Of a stretch of DNA of 15,000 nt, positions 1-7,206 are shown one piece after another (position 1 is the stretch's first letter; each line of letters opens with the position of its first letter). Source of the stretch: Halisarca cf. caerulea. Taxonomy: Eukaryota > Porifera > Demospongiae > Chondrillida > Halisarcidae. The translations under genes were made by a program, and so were the position numbers. The stretch covers positions 817,501 through 832,500 of the forward strand of contig CAUJGJ010000004.1 in NCBI GenBank assembly GCA_963170055.1, read 5' to 3'. Under the pieces are notes generated by a model. The model was not told the DNA's origin, searched no databases, and was given only the letters and a program-made list of their open reading frames with translations.

Positions 1-57
1 ACAATATGAACAACAGCAATAACAATAACAACCATTCAACAATAACAACAGTGTCAC

Positions 58-144
58 CTTGAGCTTCCTGTCCCAGCTCCCTGTCATCAGGCACTGGTAG
101 TTAGGTGCTTGTATCCAATGGACAGACTTTATGGGAGCATCATG
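58..144 (-). CDS. RAE1: RAE1 coding exon 3 (gene continues beyond left edge)
   Basis: 29 codons, phase 0 at both ends. It begins [10 protein letters not shown] and continues [17 protein letters not shown], matching the third WD repeat of RAE1 (vertebrate HDAPVKTIHW and APNY-CVMTGSWDKTLK, recalled). Acceptor AG at 146-145 follows a pyrimidine-rich run (CAATCTTCTCACATGCAG); donor GT is at 57-56 after AAG. With exons 1 and 2 this gives about 133 residues of a protein that is usually about 350-370 long; the remaining propeller blades must lie left of base 58. The exon is too short to be found by an ORF-length cut. Confidence 0.94.
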
Positions 145-207
145 CTGCATGTGAGAAGATTGGGAGCTGACAGAGGGACTACAAATGTACGTACGTACAC
201 ATACAAA

Positions 208-217
208 ACACACACAT

Positions 218-273
<56 letters not shown>

Positions 274-279
274 ACACAC
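208..279. repeat. (CA)n microsatellite in RAE1 intron 2
   Basis: A CA dinucleotide tract, interrupted near its left end (ACATACA, CACGCACA) and again at CATACACA near 268, filling about half of the 135-bp intron. It abuts the exon 2 donor, so that on the transcribed strand the intron starts GTGTGTGTATGTGTGT. The apparent His/Thr-rich ORFs across it are translated microsatellite. Confidence 0.95.
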
Positions 280-459
280 CTGTGCTACAGGCATGGACTG
301 GTTTGACTGTAGATCCCACAATTTGCTTGTCTTGTCAGTGGACGCAGTGAACACCTTGGTCCCATCTGGATGCCACCCACAGCCCAGTACAGGCCCACTG
401 TGTTGCTGTTGGGCCTTCACTTGTGACTGACCACTCTCGTTCAACTCCCAACAGCGAAC
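280..459 (-). CDS. RAE1: RAE1 coding exon 2
   Basis: 60 codons, phase 0 at both ends, continuing directly from exon 1 (…GSWDNI then VRCWEL, as in animal RAE1 GSWANDVRCWEV). Seen: acceptor AG at 461-460 preceded by TGTGGCTT, VRCWEL at the exon start, [18 protein letters not shown] and then [10 protein letters not shown] closing WD repeat 2, ending in PVAQ. The donor GT (279-278) is the first dinucleotide of a long GT tract (CA on the plus strand). The intron between exons 1 and 2 is 460-1062 (603 bp) and the next is 145-279 (135 bp). Codons read without a break, so the gene looks functional here. Confidence 0.95.
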
Positions 460-1062
460 CTAAGCCACATAAAACAGAGCGAACTCAATGTTGCTCAGTG
501 ATAGAAATAGCTTATGGCGTTGGCTAGGACAAATGGCTGACCCAGTATTATTACTGTATGTGCTTTAATTTTAGCAGTAGTAGGTTTAAAACTTGCAGTA
601 TTCGCAGATTAGAAACTATCTGTGAAAGTTTACATGTGCAAAATTTAGATCGGCCTCTTGTGCAATGGCAAAACATGGCCATTTGTGAATACAAAAATGT
701 GAAAATAACCAAAAGCCAAAACCTGCGAAATATACATGTCTGGAAACACCTTGCCATCTGGAAACCCCCTACCATACCTTACTTACTAGGTAAGTGTTCC
801 TGTAATCACATTCATACTTCAAAGTAAGCATTGGGTCGCCTATGTCTTTTAACAGTACGAACTACTTTCGAAGCACGACAGATGTGAAAAGAAAATGAGG
901 ATTATTAGAACAAAATACCGAGGGTTACACAAAGTTACTCCAGCAAATTCAAGGGAGATACTTTTAAGCCATCGCACTGTTAACAAAGTGTAGCCTGTCC
1001 ACCTGAATAAACATGCACATTCGTTTAAAAAAACGCAGAAGGTGTCCTCAACGACGACTCAC
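460..1062 (-). other. RAE1: RAE1 intron 1
   Basis: 603-bp intron, GTGAGT donor at 1062-1057 and CTTAG acceptor ending at 460. ORFs that cross it on both strands (551-827) look like chance ORFs: no motif, and they lie entirely within the intron. I see no repeat or RNA gene inside it. Confidence 0.85.
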
Positions 1063-1194
1063 TATATTATCCCAGGATCCTGCCACGATGTAGTTGGCCT
1101 TGGGACTGAACTTTATGGCGCTGATGCTGTCCGACTGGACGTCGCTCAGCTCAAAGTCTTTATTGGGATTGAGATTCTGAAAGTTGGCGAACAT
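1063..1194 (-). CDS. RAE1: RAE1 coding exon 1 (mRNA export factor, WD40 protein)
   Basis: First coding exon, 44 codons, phase 0 at its end. RAE1 (Gle2) is a seven-bladed WD40 propeller that binds the GLEBS motif of NUP98 at the nuclear pore and acts in mRNA export and spindle assembly (family knowledge). Seen: ATG at 1194-1192 with an in-frame TAG 21 nt upstream, which fixes the start; NPNKDFEL at about residues 9-16, matching the NPMKDIEV region of animal RAE1; then IKFSP and IVAGSWDNI, the end of the first WD segment. The exon closes with ATA followed by donor GTGAGT (1062-1057). The N-terminal tail is shorter than the vertebrate one, which carries FG-like residues. BUB3, a paralogous WD40 protein, was considered, but the NP-KD and AGSW signature and the next two exons favour RAE1. 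Confidence 0.93.
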
Positions 1195-1278
1195 TTTGTC
1201 TGACCACGACCGCTACACACTCCGCGAAAAGGCTGCAAATCGACTACACTTGGCAGCATGCACTATGAACGGAGGCCA

Positions 1279-1284
1279 TTTATA
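1279..1284 (-). promoter_or_regulatory. TATA-like box upstream of RAE1
   Basis: On the minus strand the bases read TATAAAT, 85 nt upstream of the RAE1 start codon, which would place transcription start near 1250. The surrounding 1200-1310 is CpG-bearing, unlike the AT-richer intron. Inference only; no transcript evidence. Confidence 0.4.
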
Positions 1285-1319
1285 CGGGACGGCAATGTGG
1301 GGCGCTTAATTTAGAAACG

Positions 1320-1557
1320 CCTATACTAGATGCGGCCGTCTGATACCCAGACCCTCCCGCACCCGAGTGACGGTCTGGGTACGACACTAGCGGCCATAGA
1401 TTCTAGGCTATAACGCTCGCGAACGCATATAGCGTCATAGGTAGGATACCTAGGGCGTCGTACCGTGGTAAGCGACCATAGCCTATCATCTATGATGCGG
1501 CCATATGATTCTAGGCTATAACACTCGTAGTCTAGCCGCTAGCCCCGTACTTTTCCG
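1320..1557. repeat. Repeat-rich spacer between RAE1 and the LINE
   Basis: Two direct copies of a roughly 30-bp word lie at 1390-1419 and 1497-1527 (GCGGCCATAGATTCTAGGCT and onward), 107 bp apart, with a few differences. A third partial copy of ATGCGGCC is at 1330-1337. Between them, 1344-1353 and 1372-1381 form a perfect 10-bp inverted repeat (TACCCAGACC / GGTCTGGGTA) around an 18-base loop. The segment is CpG-rich. It looks like a decayed or composite MITE; no coding signal is seen. Confidence 0.6.
1344..1381. repeat. 10-bp inverted repeat (TACCCAGACC)
   Basis: Perfect 10-bp arms separated by 18 bases. Read on the minus strand, the right arm and its flank give CTAGTGTCGTACCCAGACC, which is 18 of 19 identical to the start of another inverted repeat in this window at 10478, so the two probably belong to one MITE family. 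Confidence 0.65.
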
Positions 1558-1578
1558 CACACACACACACACACACAC
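1558..1578 (-). repeat. (GT)n tail of the LINE
   Basis: A pure CA run on the plus strand, read as (GT)n in LINE orientation, sits exactly at the 3' end of the element after a short 3' UTR. Microsatellite 3' tails are known in RTE- and CR1-like LINEs and often take part in template recognition. It could also be an expanded insertion site. Confidence 0.7.
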
Positions 1579-1663
1579 CTGTCCTGTTGAAAAGCTGCCG
1601 CTAAAACGGCTACGCTTACCCCTTGGGGCAACAAAGTCTTGGCATGGGTTTCTTTGTTCATAT

Positions 1664-2449
1664 CTAGTTTGTTGGTGTACATCTGTGAACAGCAAAACCA
1701 CCCTTGCTTCTAAACCATCTTCTACATTGACGACACTGCATTGCACCTTGCTGCTGGCTCACAGGTTTCCTCCTCTCACTTAAACATTTATGTCTCTTCT
1801 TATCACTCTCCCTTCTGAATTTTCGGGAACATACCTCGCACAGCACGTCTCTAACAATTGTTGAGGATTGTGCTGACTGATTTTCTCTACAGCTTTCCAG
1901 CCCAGCACAGCACATCCCCTTCCACCCTGCTCTAGACGTCCTTGCTTCCTCATACCACACATTCTCCTCTACTTGGATATCTCTGAGGTCCTTGCGCACC
2001 ACGTCCCTCCATCTCTTCTTCGGTCCACATCTGGGTCTGGGTTGAGACAGCCAGCCAAAAAGCATTGACTTTGGGATCCTGTGATCAGGCATCCTTCCCA
2101 AGTGACCAAGCCACTCCAACCTTCTTTTCTTCTCCTTTTCAGCAGCTGTCTCCTCATCTCCCCACCTTCTTCTCACTTCAACCATGGTGATGTGTTCAGA
2201 CCACTGTTGTCTGTTAGAAATGCCTAGGATTATCCTGATGCACCTGTGATGGAATGTGTTCAATCTCTTCTCATGCTTTCTAAGAGGGACCCAGCACTCA
2301 GCCCCGTACAACAGTACTGACAACACACAAGCATTGTACAGTTTCCTTTTGGTGGTCAGCTTTAGGTTCTTGTCAAGGAAGACAGCTTTTCTCAAGGCAC
2401 CAAAGGCTTTGGATACCTGTGCCACCCTTCTCTCCACATCAGCATCCAT
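1664..2449 (-). pseudogene. LINE C-terminal region with two CCHC-type fingers
   Basis: Intact stretch of 261 codons ending in TAG (1666-1664). It holds the post-RT segment typical of these elements (LYNACVLSVLLYGAECW near residue 38-54, then RRLEWLGHLGRMPDHR near 109-124) and ends in two fingers of identical spacing, C-x2-C-x12-H-x-C, at about residues 204-222 (CEVCSRKF…RHKC) and 239-257 (CRQCRRWF…VHRC). The fingers probably bind nucleic acid. About 85 bp of 3' untranslated sequence separates the stop from the GT tail. Confidence 0.9.
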
Positions 2450-3555
2450 CTTGAAGTTCCTGAACTGGAAATAATGGAGCCTAAATATGGAAACTCATCC
2501 ACAAACTCCACCTCTCCACCTTCAAGATTGATAGGATCCAGATCCCTTTTCTCAACTAATCTCCCAGTTACCATGTTCTTTGTCTTGGGGATACTCACCT
2601 TTAGGCCAAAGCTCTTGCTGTTCTGTTGGTATTCCAGTGCTGCCTTTTCAGCTCCATGTTTCAATGATGCAAGGAGAGCTCCATCATCAGCAAATTGGCA
2701 TTCAGTGATTCTCTTTGTTCTTGCATTCCTAACATACCTCCTAAACAACCTACCATCGTACTTATAACTGACATTGATCCCTACACCCTCAGCTCCTTCA
2801 ACCTTCATTAGCCATCTTTCCAGTGCCAAGCAAGACTAGTATACAAGTTGAAAAGAACTGGTGACATGCAGCAGCCCTGCCTGAGACCATTTTGGACGTG
2901 AAAGTCCTCCAGAGTCTCTCCCTCCAATCGAATTCTGGCTCTCATATCTTGATGGAATGATTTGATCAGCCGGATTGTCTCCTCTGACACACCAAGCTTT
3001 GCTAGGGCTATCCACATTGCCTCCCTCGGAACTGAGTCATAGGCCTTTTTAAGGTCTATGAAGGTGAAGAAGGCTTTTGTTTGGTGCTCCCACGATTTCT
3101 CCACCAGATGGCGAACAGTGAAAATCATATCTGCACAACTCCTACCCTTCCTGAAGCCACATTGTGACTCAGGGAGCTCATCCTCTGCCAGCTTCTGTAG
3201 TCTTTCTTGGAGGATCCTAGCCACCACCTTTCCCACAACATCCATGCAGTAAAGAAATACCCCTCCAATTGTCACAGTTTCTGAGATCACCTTTCTTAGG
3301 GATGGGGACCAGGATAGCATCACACCAATCACTAGGGACTCTACATTCCTCCCATACATCATGCACCAGGTCCAACAACTTGCCCAGGAACCCATCGCTG
3401 TTACAAGCTGCCTTTACCATCTCTGGGAGTATGCCAGATGCACCACCAGCTTTCCCGTTTTTCAACTTTCCTACTGCATCCAGTAACTCCTCCTCCGTTG
3501 GTGGTTCTTTCATGTCAGATCTCAATGGCCTTTGCTTGACTTTCTGTAATTCCTC
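2450..3555 (-). pseudogene. LINE reverse transcriptase domain, frameshifted
   Basis: RNA-dependent DNA polymerase that copies LINE RNA at the nicked target. Motifs in order: PIPKKGDLRNCDNWRGISLL; ESQCGFRKGRSCADMIF; motif A FIDLKKAYDSVPRE with the first catalytic Asp; motif B NGLRQGCCMSPVLFNLY; motif C QFADDGALLAS with the Asp pair (FADD rather than the common YADD); motif D GLKVSIPKTKNM; motif E FPYLGSIIS. One-base indels at about 3240 (TTACTGCATGG), 2829 (CTTGCTTGG) and 2450 (AGGAACTTC) split it into three frames. The catalytic Asp residues are all present. Confidence 0.93.
3547..3555. repeat. Target-site duplication of the MITE, left copy
   Basis: TAATTCCTC, identical to 3675-3683. Removing the MITE and one copy leaves a LINE sequence that reads in frame across the junction. 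Confidence 0.93.
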
Positions 3556-3674
3556 TAGTCTGGCGTAGCCGACCCAATCTCGCGCGGCCATTTTCGGAGA
3601 CTGACGTCACCGGGCGAGCGAGACGTCAGTCTCCGAAAATGGCCGAGCGAGATTGGGTCGGCTACGCCAGACTA
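3556..3674. mobile_element. 119-bp palindromic MITE inserted in the LINE
   Basis: Two 53-bp arms (3556-3608 and 3622-3674) are inverted copies with one mismatch, around a 13-base loop (3609-3621). The termini read TAGTCTGGCGTAGCC / GGCTACGCCAGACTA. A perfect 9-bp direct repeat, TAATTCCTC, flanks it at 3547-3555 and 3675-3683. Nine-base duplications are typical of Mutator-like (MULE) transposons, so this is probably a non-autonomous MULE-type foldback element. Insert plus duplication is 128 bp, so it shifts the LINE frame by two; the LINE frame on each side agrees once that is taken into account. It encodes nothing. Confidence 0.93.
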
Positions 3675-3683
3675 TAATTCCTC
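3675..3683. repeat. Target-site duplication of the MITE, right copy
   Basis: TAATTCCTC, identical to 3547-3555. Confidence 0.93.
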
Positions 3684-4140
3684 TGTGTCAAAATCACTTT
3701 GAATGTTGAGGATATTGGTGAAGTGCCTTCTCCATCTCTCTTGTTGAGCCTCAACAGTTGGGCAGTCATTTCCATCCTCATCCCTCACCACTGCTGTTCG
3801 TACTGGAATCAAACCCTTCCTCTCTGGATATCCCTTATGCACTGCCACACCAATTTTCCATTATGTCTCCCTCTTTCTGCCTCCTGGGCCTTATGCAAGA
3901 ACCAGGCATCCTTTGCTTCTCTCACTGCCTGTCTTGCTGCCCTTCTGGCCTCAGCATGCTTCTTCCTGTCCCTATCCTTCCCAGTGCTCAGCCATAAGGT
4001 GTACAACCTGTTCCTCTTAGCAAGTAATGGCTGGATAAGTACTTCATTCTCCCTAAACCAATCTGGCTGTCTCCTGTCCTCATAACCTAACACCTCCTTA
4101 GCAGTATTACACAGAGCTGACCTCAAACAATCCCAATGGC
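3684..4140 (-). pseudogene. LINE connector between endonuclease and RT, frameshifted
   Basis: Basic, alpha-helical-looking linker: CLRSALCNTAKEVLGYEDRR, then a Lys/Arg/Ala-rich run (KDRDRKKHAEARRAARQAV) and WQCIRDIQRG. Frame changes near 4141 (extra or missing base around AAATGCATGCC) and again at 3812, in a GGGTTT run where the original frame hits TGA. Beyond it the shifted frame reads IPVRTAVVRDEDG and then QQERWRRHFTNIL without stops up to the MITE. The last codons before the insertion (GAG GAA TTA) are exactly the duplicated target. Confidence 0.85.
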
Positions 4141-5331
4141 ATGCATTTCTCCTCTACACTACCATGCTCATTCCAGTTCTCTGTCAGCATCTTTTCAACA
4201 TTCCTCAAGTAACTTCCCCTGTCTGTTTCCCTTCCTCTATCATCCAATTCTCTACCTTGTAACCTTCCAATGTTCCATCTCTTTACCACTGTTCCCGTAC
4301 GCACCCGTCTGAACAACCTCTTCTTTCCAACCACCAATTTTGCCCTCAGCATCCTGTGATCTGTATTGCAGTCAGCCCCCTGCATTACACTCACATCCAA
4401 ACACTTTCTCCCATGGCCCTTTCGCATGATCACATAATCAATACAGTGCCACTTATGGGATTTGGGATGCTGCCAGGTTTGTTTGTATATATCCCTCTTC
4501 TGAAACCAAGTATTACAAACTGTGGCCTCATTTGAAGAGAGAAAAGATAGCAAATCCCTGCCAGCTTCATTGAGCTCACCATACCCATGAGGGCCCCGCT
4601 CATACCACCACTCATCGTCTGCTCTCCTGGACCCAACAAGAGCATTGAAGTCACCCAATAAGATAAAACACTCATTTGATGGAATAGCCGAGAGGGCATC
4701 TTGAAGACAGGCAAAGAACCGATCCTTCTCCTCCCTGCTGGCAGCAAATGTTGGTGCGTAACATGACAACACATGCAGGCGGTCAGTACTCCTACTTCCC
4801 ACCTCCAGTGTTACAGAGATCAACCTTGAGTTCCATGCCCTCCATTTGCTACCACCAGCCTTCCACGCCTTCACTGCAGGACCACAAAGCACAATAGCAA
4901 CACCCTCACCCCTCTGCCTAACCACTCCTGGTTCAGGCACATCTCTACCACTGAGCCGTCAGTACCACACTGTCCCCAACCCTGTATACTTCACTCCCAA
5001 ACCATTTGGTTTCTTGCAATGCACCCACCACCACTTGATACTTATCCAACTCACTTACAACCTGATCAATCTTCCTCTCATCAACCACATTTGCATCACA
5101 GTTCTGTCTTGCAGTCTCAATAGATCCTTCTACGTCTACCAATGTCCTAACATTCCATGACGCCATATGCCACACCAAAACTCCACGCATTTGCCTTGTT
5201 CTATGTGCACTATTTGATGGCTCACCTTGAGAGGAGTGCAGAGCCTCTGCAGGGGAGCAGCTTTGGTATGACCCAAGTGATGCCATCAAACGACACCCTG
5301 TACTTGAATTCAAAGTAGTCCAAAACTGCAC
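4141..5331 (-). pseudogene. LINE endonuclease domain (APE-like), one frameshift
   Basis: Nicks target DNA to prime reverse transcription (family role). Seen, in two reading frames joined near 4955: the catalytic Asn in ASWNVRTL (residue 60 counting from the Met at 5331) and the Glu in ALQETKW (residue 107); after the shift, LSCYAPT, FILLGDFNALVG (Asp and Asn), HCIDYVIM and NTDHRML (final His). So every expected catalytic residue of the APE fold is present. The frame changes where GGCTCAGTGG carries a one-base indel, turning the reading into a TAG stop at about 4948-4945. The Met at 5331 is only the first in that frame; the true start is unknown and the first 55 or so residues do not look like endonuclease. 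Confidence 0.9.
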
Positions 5332-5429
5332 AGAAAAAAACCAGTCAGCTTTAGCCAGCTATGGAAAATAGCTGCCCAGGGGTCACCGCGAGGAGGCGCT
5401 GACAACAATCTAGTGTTTACTAACACTGA
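5332..5429. other. Spacer upstream of the LINE
   Basis: May be LINE 5' untranslated sequence or host flank; I see no boundary. It holds one small perfect stem-loop, CAGCTAT (5356-5362) with ATAGCTG (5368-5374), loop GGAAA. No coding signal. Confidence 0.4.
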
Positions 5430-5461
5430 CCCCCCCCCCCCCCACACACACACACACACAC
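5430..5461. repeat. Poly-C run joined to (AC)n
   Basis: Fourteen C (5430-5443) pass directly into an AC dinucleotide run. A long C homopolymer is prone to length error in assembly. Confidence 0.95.
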
Positions 5462-5574
5462 CGGATCATACATACACAACAGACATGTAAATTCTTGTGC
5501 AAGCAATAAAAAACTTGCATGGACGGTACATACGTATGTACACTGAACAAGTGGACATGTCATAATGAGCATGC

Positions 5575-5578
<4 letters not shown>

Positions 5579-5612
<34 letters not shown>
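5579..5612. repeat. (AC)n microsatellite
   Basis: Perfect AC run followed by a GTACATACACATGCATGC transition zone to about 5640. Confidence 0.95.
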
Positions 5613-5614
<2 letters not shown>

Positions 5615-5649
5615 ACATACACATGCATGCACACATGCATGGCATGTAC

Positions 5650-5759
5650 GATTTAGCTGTAAGAAAATCGATTTTGGCAAATCGATTTTGCAGAAACGAT
5701 TTAGCTGTAGGCAAATCGAATTTCGCAAATCGCGTCCGGTAAATCGATTTTGCAGAAAC
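5650..5759. repeat. Tandem pair built on AAATCGATTT palindromes
   Basis: Two adjacent units, 5650-5697 and 5698-5759, both start GATTTAGCTGTA and end AAATCGATTTTGCAGAAAC. Unit 2 is 14 bp longer. Three copies of the palindrome AAATCGATTT (near 5667, 5680, 5740) and two variants (AAATCGAATT near 5714, AAATCGCG near 5727) recur within 90 bp. No gene overlaps. Confidence 0.8.
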
Positions 5760-5869
5760 GGTTTTCGTTCATCTCGCGTGTAGGCTAGGTTTTGTCGCAT
5801 TCGGCGTTCCATTACTGGGTGCGTTTTCTCAAACCCTTATCTCAACTTGTGCAGAATTGACTGTACGTA

Positions 5870-6315
5870 CCGTATTTCTTCCAATTAGCGCGCCTCTCTA
5901 ATGATGGCGCCCCTTCGACTCAAAGATAATATTTTTCGTTCCAAAGAAGAGCCTCCCAGACAAGGAATTTATTTTTGGGGGGCGCTTAGTAATTGGAATC
6001 CTCCTGACGGTGAACTGTAGTAACGGCATACAAGTGGTGGGTGTTGGCTAAATCCTTGTCACAATCGAGCATCTCTTCATTTCAAGGCTCCCATTTGTCT
6101 TTGTGGACCATAATAACCGTGCAAAACATAATCTACCTCCCACGTGTGGACTCGACGGGCCGCCATTTTATATCGATCGAAAATCATTCTAATTACTAAG
6201 CACCCTTCTATTGATGGCGCCCGGTCGAAGTATTTGTATTTTTCTCCTCTCTAAAGAAGCACCTCCTGCTCTAGTATTTTATTTTTTGGGGGCGCGCTAA
6301 TTGGAAGAAACACGG
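5870..6315. mobile_element. TA-flanked inverted-repeat element with two internal direct copies
   Basis: Terminal inverted repeats start CCGTATTTCTTCCAATTAGC at 5870 and close with the inverse (CCGTGTTTCTTCCAATTAGC on the minus strand) at 6315, one mismatch in about 25. TA lies on both sides (5868-5869, 6316-6317), as for Tc1/mariner-like insertions. Inside are two directly repeated copies of about 120 bp (5880-5997 and 6187-6303), each holding a GATGGCGCC segment, a TCTAAAGAAG or CCAAAGAAG segment, a TTTTTTGGGGG segment, and ends that are inverted copies of each other (CTAATTACTAAGC / GCTTAGTAATTGG). The spacer 6000-6185 is unlike either. No transposase is present. Confidence 0.82.
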
Positions 6316-6413
6316 TAGTCATAGTTCCAGTTTTGTCTTATATGTATTAAACAAGAATACAAACTTTTATAAGGATACATAGCTGTATTGCTAAGAGGAA
6401 TTCGGTCTGGTCT

Positions 6414-6428
6414 GGCCACGTCAGACTA
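6414..6428. repeat. Solo end resembling the MITE terminus
   Basis: On the minus strand it reads TAGTCTGACGTGGCC, 13 of 15 identical to the TAGTCTGGCGTAGCC terminus of the element at 3556. I find no partner arm nearby, so this may be a relic or chance. Confidence 0.3.
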
Positions 6429-6437
6429 GAATCGACA

Positions 6438-6659
6438 ATGGCAGACAGGCGCGAAGAGGCATCCTCTGCTGGCGTGGGATTGTTGGGTACACTAGATAGA
6501 ACATTGCCATTCAATGACGGATCTTCATTACTGTCAACTTCAGATATGCCACCGTTCATACTTTTGCCCATAGACACTCTAAACTACGGTAGTATTTTCC
6601 CGCCATCCTCCTTGTTCAACAAGCCTGATTATAAGCATACAAGCACATATGGTATATGA
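6438..6659 (+). CDS. Unrecognised ORF, possible 5' exon
   Basis: 73 codons beginning MADRREEASSAGVGLLGTLD, with a favourable start context (GACAATGG). Acidic and Ser/Pro-rich; no domain recognised. A donor-like CGGTAGTA lies near 6586, which would leave about 50 residues as a first exon, but I found no partner exon. An overlapping minus-strand ORF (6577-6347) is equally open, so strand is uncertain. There is no transposon motif in it. Confidence 0.25.
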   Translation: MADRREEASSAGVGLLGTLDRTLPFNDGSSLLSTSDMPPFILLPIDTLNYGSIFPPSSLFNKPDYKHTSTYGI

Positions 6660-6897
6660 ATATAGATGAAGTACTAAAGAGTATAATTGTAGGATATGAT
6701 TGATTAAAATGAATAGACACTAATACCAACAAGAATGGTCAATCGGTCAACAAGTGATCCTTTACTTGCTGCTGATCTGGCCTTCGGCATTTGCAAGTAG
6801 GATCTGAGAGGGATCGAAGCCTGATTGGTCTATCTAATTTTACGTCATGTGATTTACCGGCGGCAAAACGGCGGTTGGTCTGAGTCTCGGTGTACGT
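6660..6897. other. Spacer before the piggyBac-like element
   Basis: Nothing recognised. The last 100 bases are CpG-bearing (ACCGGCGGCAAAACGGCGG) in contrast to the AT-rich preceding stretch. Confidence 0.4.
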
Positions 6898-6948
6898 TTA
6901 ACCCTTTATTGTGGACGATATGATTGCGCAATCACCCCTTTATCGTGG

Positions 6949-6970
6949 ACGAGCCACTATAGTGGCTCGT
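6949..6970. repeat. 22-bp perfect palindrome at left piggyBac-like end
   Basis: The core GAGCCACTATAGTGGCTC extends by AC/GT on each side to a 22-bp palindrome here; the right copy (7678-7695) keeps 18 bp. Subterminal inverted repeats of this kind usually serve as transposase binding sites (family knowledge). Confidence 0.9.
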
Positions 6971-7206
6971 ACTTCTTTTGTCATTTTAAGAACGAATTAA
7001 ATGTTTACTGGCTCAATTGCCCATCTAACGAAAGTTAAAACATGTTGCCAGTATCAACATAAGCGATAGATAACAAAAATAGTAACACGAAAGCTAGAAA
7101 AACAAAATCCTAAGCGTACCGTATACGTACTGCTGCATCAGACGAGTTTCAGGAACAGGTAGATAATGACAAAAACGAGTTCAGAATTAATCTGGCTTGA
7201 GAAACG

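Larger units (their letters stand above)
1558..5331 (-). mobile_element. Non-LTR retrotransposon (LINE), APE endonuclease type, frameshifted
   Basis: One LINE on the minus strand, 5' end near or beyond 5331 and 3' end at a (GT)n tail at 1578-1558. Domain order in the single ORF: apurinic-type endonuclease, connector, reverse transcriptase with all main motifs, thumb-like region, two CCHC-type fingers; no RNase H and no separate ORF1 seen. The layout fits an RTE/CR1-like lineage but I cannot fix the clade. Reading frame breaks at six places by single bases (near 4955, 4141, 3812, 3240, 2829, 2450) and once by a MITE (3556-3674), yet no nonsense codon appears in the frame-corrected reading. No target duplication of the LINE itself was found by eye. 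It is inactive as it stands. Confidence 0.93.

Noticed and set aside
109..430. ORFs rich in His/Thr across the CA tract
   Set aside because: They translate microsatellite and cross the RAE1 introns in the wrong strand.
551..827. Intron ORFs in RAE1
   Set aside because: No motif and inside intron 1, which is bounded by good splice sites.
1505..1783. ORFs on both strands at the LINE tail
   Set aside because: They cover the LINE 3' end and the CA run in frames without LINE motifs.
2256..3568. Plus-strand ORFs over the LINE (for example 2474-2767, 3269-3568)
   Set aside because: Shadows; the minus strand carries all the RT motifs.
3591..3593. ATG at 3591 as a start for the RT segment
   Set aside because: It lies inside the MITE arm; the LINE codons only resume after 3556.
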